From contig NZ_BMRC01000003.1 of assembly GCF_014648435.1 (NCBI RefSeq), positions 186,001 through 250,000 of the forward strand: DNA of 64,000 nucleotides, given 5' to 3'. Source of the stretch: Nonomuraea spiralis. Its GTDB lineage: Bacteria > Actinomycetota > Actinomycetes > Streptosporangiales > Streptosporangiaceae. A model generated the notes under the pieces. It saw only the letters and a program-made list of their open reading frames with translations, ran no database searches and was not told where the DNA came from. Made by a program: the position numbers and the translations under genes. Every line of letters begins with the position of its first letter. The first letter of the stretch is position 1. Below, one piece after another: positions 60,933-64,000 of this stretch.

Positions 60933-61858
60933 CATTTCGCGAGCCCGTCGAGGATCTCGCTGATCCTCCTGTACTCCGCCGCCGTCGCCGCGTGCCCGGC
61001 CTCGACCGTGCGCACCTCGAACGGGTTGTCCGGGGTCGCCGCGTCCGCCTCCCTGATCATGCGGTCCTGCAGCGCGAGCGGGATCATCCGGTCCCGCGTG
61101 TGCCTGATGTACGTCCGGGGCACCCGTCCCCAGGCGTTCTTCCTGCCGCGCGCGTCCGCGGCGGAGACCAGCAGGCTCTCGTCCGGCAGCAGCGTGTTGA
61201 GCATCGCCAGGAACTCGCCCTCGCTCGCCCCGGCCATCAGCGCCTCCTTGGCCGCCGCCAGGAACGCCCGGTCGGCCGTCCGCCAGTTGATCCGCACCGC
61301 CCCGAGCGCGACCGGGTCGCCGATCAGCCCGGCGGCCAGCCCCTTCGCCAGGCTCGTGGCGGCCTCGGGGGTGTCCAGGTACGCCGCAGGCGAACGCAGC
61401 CCGGTGCAGCAGAACGCCGTGTCGTAGACCAGCCGGTCGATCAGGTGGGGCACCTCGTCGGCCGCCTTCGTGACCGCCGCCCCGCCGAGGCTCCCGCCCA
61501 CCAGCACGACCGGGCCATGGGCGGCCACCCTGCGGACGACGTTCACGGTGGCCTCGACGTAGTCGTCCAGGGTGACGCCGGACACCGGTGAGGGCGCCGC
61601 GGCCAGCGTCCCCAGGTCCTGGGGCGCCTGGTAGGCGAGGCCGAACTGCTCGGCGGGCCCGTGCCCGGGCAGCTCGACGCCCACGGTGCGGTGCCCGCGC
61701 AGCGTCAGCTCCGGATCCCCCATGGCCACGCCGTTGGCCCCGGTCACGAACACGAACGTGGTCACCCGCCCGCGTGGCCGGGCGATCGCGTCCACGCCTG
61801 CCCCCGCCCCGGCGACGGCGGCGGCCTGGAACACACTTCTCCGTGTCGGATTGTTCAT
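60932..61858 (-). CDS. Exported alpha/beta-hydrolase
   Basis: 308 residues. A Tat-like N-terminus (NPTRRSVFQAAAVAGAGAGVDA, twin Arg) suggests export in a folded state. The fold has the nucleophile motif GGSLGGAA (Ser in GxSxG), an oxyanion region FVTGANG, and a C-terminal His in EAGHAATAA. The active site is complete enough for an esterase or haloperoxidase-like enzyme, with unknown substrate. Start ATG 61858. Confidence 0.88.
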   Translation of the reverse strand: MNNPTRRSVFQAAAVAGAGAGVDAIARPRGRVTTFVFVTGANGVAMGDPELTLRGHRTVGVELPGHGPAEQFGLAYQAPQDLGTLAAAPSPVSGVTLDDYVEATVNVVRRVAAHGPVVLVGGSLGGAAVTKAADEVPHLIDRLVYDTAFCCTGLRSPAAYLDTPEAATSLAKGLAAGLIGDPVALGAVRINWRTADRAFLAAAKEALMAGASEGEFLAMLNTLLPDESLLVSAADARGRKNAWGRVPRTYIRHTRDRMIPLALQDRMIREADAATPDNPFEVRTVEAGHAATAAEYRRISEILDGLAK

Positions 61859-61975
61859 GTGCCGATGTTCGCCGAGGTCGGCGCCCGTGCGCATCGACCG
61901 CGCGGCCATCCGTACGGTGGAGCCCGCCCATCCACCGATCGGCCGATCCCGGGGACGGCGTGCCAGGCTGGAGCC

Positions 61976-63187
61976 GTGAGCCGGACACGGGGACGCGAGC
62001 GCCTGCTCCACGCCGCGCTCGCCTACGGGCTGCTGGCGGTCTCCGCCGTCGCCGCCGCCGTCATGGGCGACCCGCCGGCCGGCTCCAACGCCCTGGCCGC
62101 CGCCGCGCCCTGGCTCGTCGCCCCCTGGCCCGTCCTGGCCGTCGCCGCCGCGCTCTGGCTGGCCGCCGTCCCGTGGCTGCATCCCCGGCGCCACCGGCTG
62201 GCCGCCCTCGTCGTCCCGTACTACGTGCTGCTCGTGGCCCTTGCCGCCGCGCTGGCGGCTGGGAACCCGGCCTTCGTCGTGTTCGCCTCGCTCGGCCACC
62301 CTCTGGCCGTCGCCCTGCTCCCCACCCGCCTGGTGATGGCGGGCGTCACACTCACCGCCGTGGTCGTCGTCGCGGCCCAGGCCGGTCCCGGGGCGCCCGC
62401 CGGGCTGTTCGCCGTGGCCGGCGGCATCGCCGTCCCGCTGGTCCTGGCCGGCTGGTACGTCTCCGCCGAGTCCGACAAACGCCGCCGGCTGATCGGCGAG
62501 CTGCGTACCGCCATGGCCGAGAACGCGGACCTGCACGCCAGGCTCCTCGACCAGGCCAGGCGGGCGGGCGTGCTCGACGAGCGCCACCGCGTGGCCGGCG
62601 AGATCCACGACACCGTCGCCCAGGACCTCGCGGCCCTGATCGGCCAGCTCGGCGCGGCCGACCGCGCCACCGCCGACCCCGAACGCCGCCGCCACCTCGA
62701 CCAGGCGGCCCGGCTGGCCCGCCAGAGCCTGGCCGAGACCCGCAGATCCGTACGCGCCCTGAGCCCCGGGCCCCTGGAGGACGCGAGGCTCCCCGACGCT
62801 CTCGGCCGTATGGCCGGGTCGTGGGCCCAGACCGCGGGCGTACGCCTCGACGTCGAGGTGACCGGCACCCCGGTGGCCCTGGCCGCCGACGTCGAGGCCA
62901 CGCTGTTCCGCATCGCCCAGGAAGCGCTGGCCAACGTCGCCAAGCACGCCGATGCCACCAGGACGGCCCTGACTCTGTCGTACACGGACGAAGTCGTCAT
63001 GCTCGACATCCGTGACGACGGGCGCGGATTCGTCCCGCAGGCGGCCGCTGACGGCTTCGGACTGGAAGGCATGCGACGCCGCGCCCGCGCCGTGGGTGGC
63101 ACCCTGGAGATCGAGACCGGGCCGGGCCGGGGGACCGCCGTGGCCGCGGCCGTCCCCGTCATACCCGCGGAAGGCGGACGACCGTGA
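61976..63187 (+). CDS. NarL-type sensor histidine kinase
   Basis: 403 residues with five or six membrane helices in the first 160 residues, a short coiled-coil region (RRRLIGELRTAMAENADLHARLLDQ), HisKA_3 with phospho-His in VAGEIHDTVAQDLAAL, and HATPase with EALANVAKHA and GFGLEGMRRR. Start GTG 61976. Overlaps the regulator by GTGA. The signal is unknown. Confidence 0.9.
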   Translation: MSRTRGRERLLHAALAYGLLAVSAVAAAVMGDPPAGSNALAAAAPWLVAPWPVLAVAAALWLAAVPWLHPRRHRLAALVVPYYVLLVALAAALAAGNPAFVVFASLGHPLAVALLPTRLVMAGVTLTAVVVVAAQAGPGAPAGLFAVAGGIAVPLVLAGWYVSAESDKRRRLIGELRTAMAENADLHARLLDQARRAGVLDERHRVAGEIHDTVAQDLAALIGQLGAADRATADPERRRHLDQAARLARQSLAETRRSVRALSPGPLEDARLPDALGRMAGSWAQTAGVRLDVEVTGTPVALAADVEATLFRIAQEALANVAKHADATRTALTLSYTDEVVMLDIRDDGRGFVPQAAADGFGLEGMRRRARAVGGTLEIETGPGRGTAVAAAVPVIPAEGGRP

Positions 63188-63792
63188 GAGTGCTCATCGT
63201 GGACGACCACCCGATCGTGCGCGACGGGCTGCGCGCCGCCCTGGGCGCCGAACCCGGGCTGGAGATCGTGGGCGAGGCGGGCGACGGCGCCGAGGCCGTC
63301 CGGCTGTCCGCCGAGCTGCGGCCCGACGTCGTCCTCATGGACCTGCGCATGCCCGGCATGGACGGCCTGGCCGCGATCAGGGAGCTGAGCGGGAGCGGGC
63401 CGCGCGTGCTGGTGCTCACCACGTTCGACACCGACATCCTGCCCGCGCTGGAGGCCGGGGCCAGTGGCTACCTGCTGAAGGACGCCCGCCCGGAGGAGCT
63501 GGTACGCGCCGTGCGGGCCACGTACGAGGGGGAGACCGTGCTCGCCCCCGCCGTGGCCGGGCGGCTGGCCGACCACGTACGCAGGCCGCCGAGGGCGGCG
63601 CTCAGCGGGCGCGAGCTGGAGGTGTTGCGGCTGGTGGCCCGGGGCGCGACCAACAGGGAGGCGGCGGCCGAGCTGTTCATCAGCGAGGCCAGCGTCAAGA
63701 CCCACCTGCTGCACGCCTACGCCAAGCTCGACGTCCGCGACCGCGCCGCCGCCGTGGCCGAGGCCTTCCGCCGCGGGCTGCTCGGCGGGTAG
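63184..63792 (+). CDS. NarL/LuxR-family response regulator
   Basis: 202 residues. Receiver domain with VDDHP, phosphoacceptor Asp53 (VVLMDLRMPGMDG), and the Lys in LLKDARP; LuxR helix-turn-helix with LSGRELEVLRLVARGATNREAAAELFISEASVKTHLLHAY. It partners with the kinase just before it (GTGA overlap). Confidence 0.93.
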   Translation: MRVLIVDDHPIVRDGLRAALGAEPGLEIVGEAGDGAEAVRLSAELRPDVVLMDLRMPGMDGLAAIRELSGSGPRVLVLTTFDTDILPALEAGASGYLLKDARPEELVRAVRATYEGETVLAPAVAGRLADHVRRPPRAALSGRELEVLRLVARGATNREAAAELFISEASVKTHLLHAYAKLDVRDRAAAVAEAFRRGLLGG

Positions 63793-63805
63793 CGTCTGCG
63801 GGCCC

Positions 63806-64000
63806 ATGGACGAATTCCGTATGCGCGGGGGCGGCCTGGCCCGCTTCGCCGCCCCGTTCGCCGCGCCCCTCGTGCTCTTCTTCGCCGTCTGCCTGCTGCT
63901 CGGGGCCGTCCTCACCGGCAGCTCCGCGCTGGGCGTGGTGATCGGCGCGCTCGCCACGGCGGCCCTGTTCGGGGTGCTCGCCGTCAAACACCGCCGCCTG
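63806..64000 (+). CDS. Truncated membrane protein (3' end outside the window)
   Basis: The first 65 residues are MDEFRMRGGGLARFAAPFAAP followed by two hydrophobic segments (LVLFFAVCLLLGAVL and LGVVIGALATAALFGVL). Not enough is present to name it. TAGCGT (63790-63795) could be a -10 box for it. It lies 14 bases after the regulator gene and could be in the same transcript. Confidence 0.6.
   Translation, partial: MDEFRMRGGGLARFAAPFAAPLVLFFAVCLLLGAVLTGSSALGVVIGALATAALFGVLAVKHRRL

Overview
The window is a stretch of actinomycete chromosome. The G+C content is very high, with strong third-position G/C bias, GTG and TTG starts are frequent, and many genes appear to be read from leaderless mRNAs (a TAnnnT -10 box 6-8 bases before the start codon). 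The gene set (SseB-like, FHA/DUF1707, VanW/peptidoglycan-binding, Asp23/Gls24 cluster, many NarL-type two-component pairs, a c-di-AMP riboswitch before an NlpC/P60 hydrolase) fits a sporulating actinomycete, probably Streptosporangiales (Nonomuraea-like). That genus-level guess is inference. I see no prophage, insertion sequence, CRISPR array or rRNA; this looks like core chromosome with housekeeping genes.

Layout. 0-5.5 kb: a tricarboxylate tripartite transporter (tctCBA) divergent from a CitA/CitB-type sensor-regulator pair. 5.6-12.5 kb: a VanW-type wall protein, a lipoprotein glucose/sorbosone dehydrogenase, a D-2-hydroxyacid dehydrogenase and a membrane PAS-GGDEF-EAL protein. 12.5-16 kb: the ilvBNC operon behind a leader-peptide attenuator. 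16-27.4 kb: methyltransferase, DUF1275, map, a small secreted protein, dacB, an FHA protein, a PadR/ABC-exporter operon, a GPH symporter and an SseB-like protein. 27.6-29.7 kb: serA and a 42-codon ORF behind a structured leader. 29.7-34.8 kb: a CUT2 sugar ABC transporter with a ROK kinase and a divergent ROK repressor. 34.9-39.3 kb: a NarL two-component pair, a DUF2306 protein, an oxidoreductase, and an NlpC/P60 hydrolase controlled by a c-di-AMP riboswitch. 39.3-44.9 kb: leuB, ilvE, an O-methyltransferase, a DsbA-like protein, and cimA behind a second leader-peptide attenuator. 44.9-51.6 kb: another two-component pair, a phosphotransferase, a PIG-L deacetylase, a heparinase-like protein and an HD protein. 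51.6-54.6 kb: a monooxygenase-fold protein and a six-gene Asp23/Gls24/AmaP operon. 54.7-64 kb: a FAH-family hydrolase with gltX, MATE/PadR, an M3 peptidase, tRNA-Gln, an alpha/beta hydrolase, a third NarL pair and a truncated membrane protein.

How it works together. The main theme is branched-chain amino acid synthesis spread over 30 kb: ilvB-ilvN-ilvC, leuB, ilvE and cimA, with serA between them. Two of these units (ilvB and cimA) carry attenuators whose tiny leader peptides are rich in Ile/Leu/Val codons. A GTCTC-containing motif recurs upstream of ilvB, serA, the 42-codon ORF and ilvE, suggesting a shared transcription factor (hypothesis). A second theme is the cell envelope: VanW, DacB, NlpC/P60 under c-di-AMP, and the Asp23 cluster. 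Several transport genes sit beside their probable regulators (PadR x2, ROK, CitAB), often with a visible palindromic operator in the gap.
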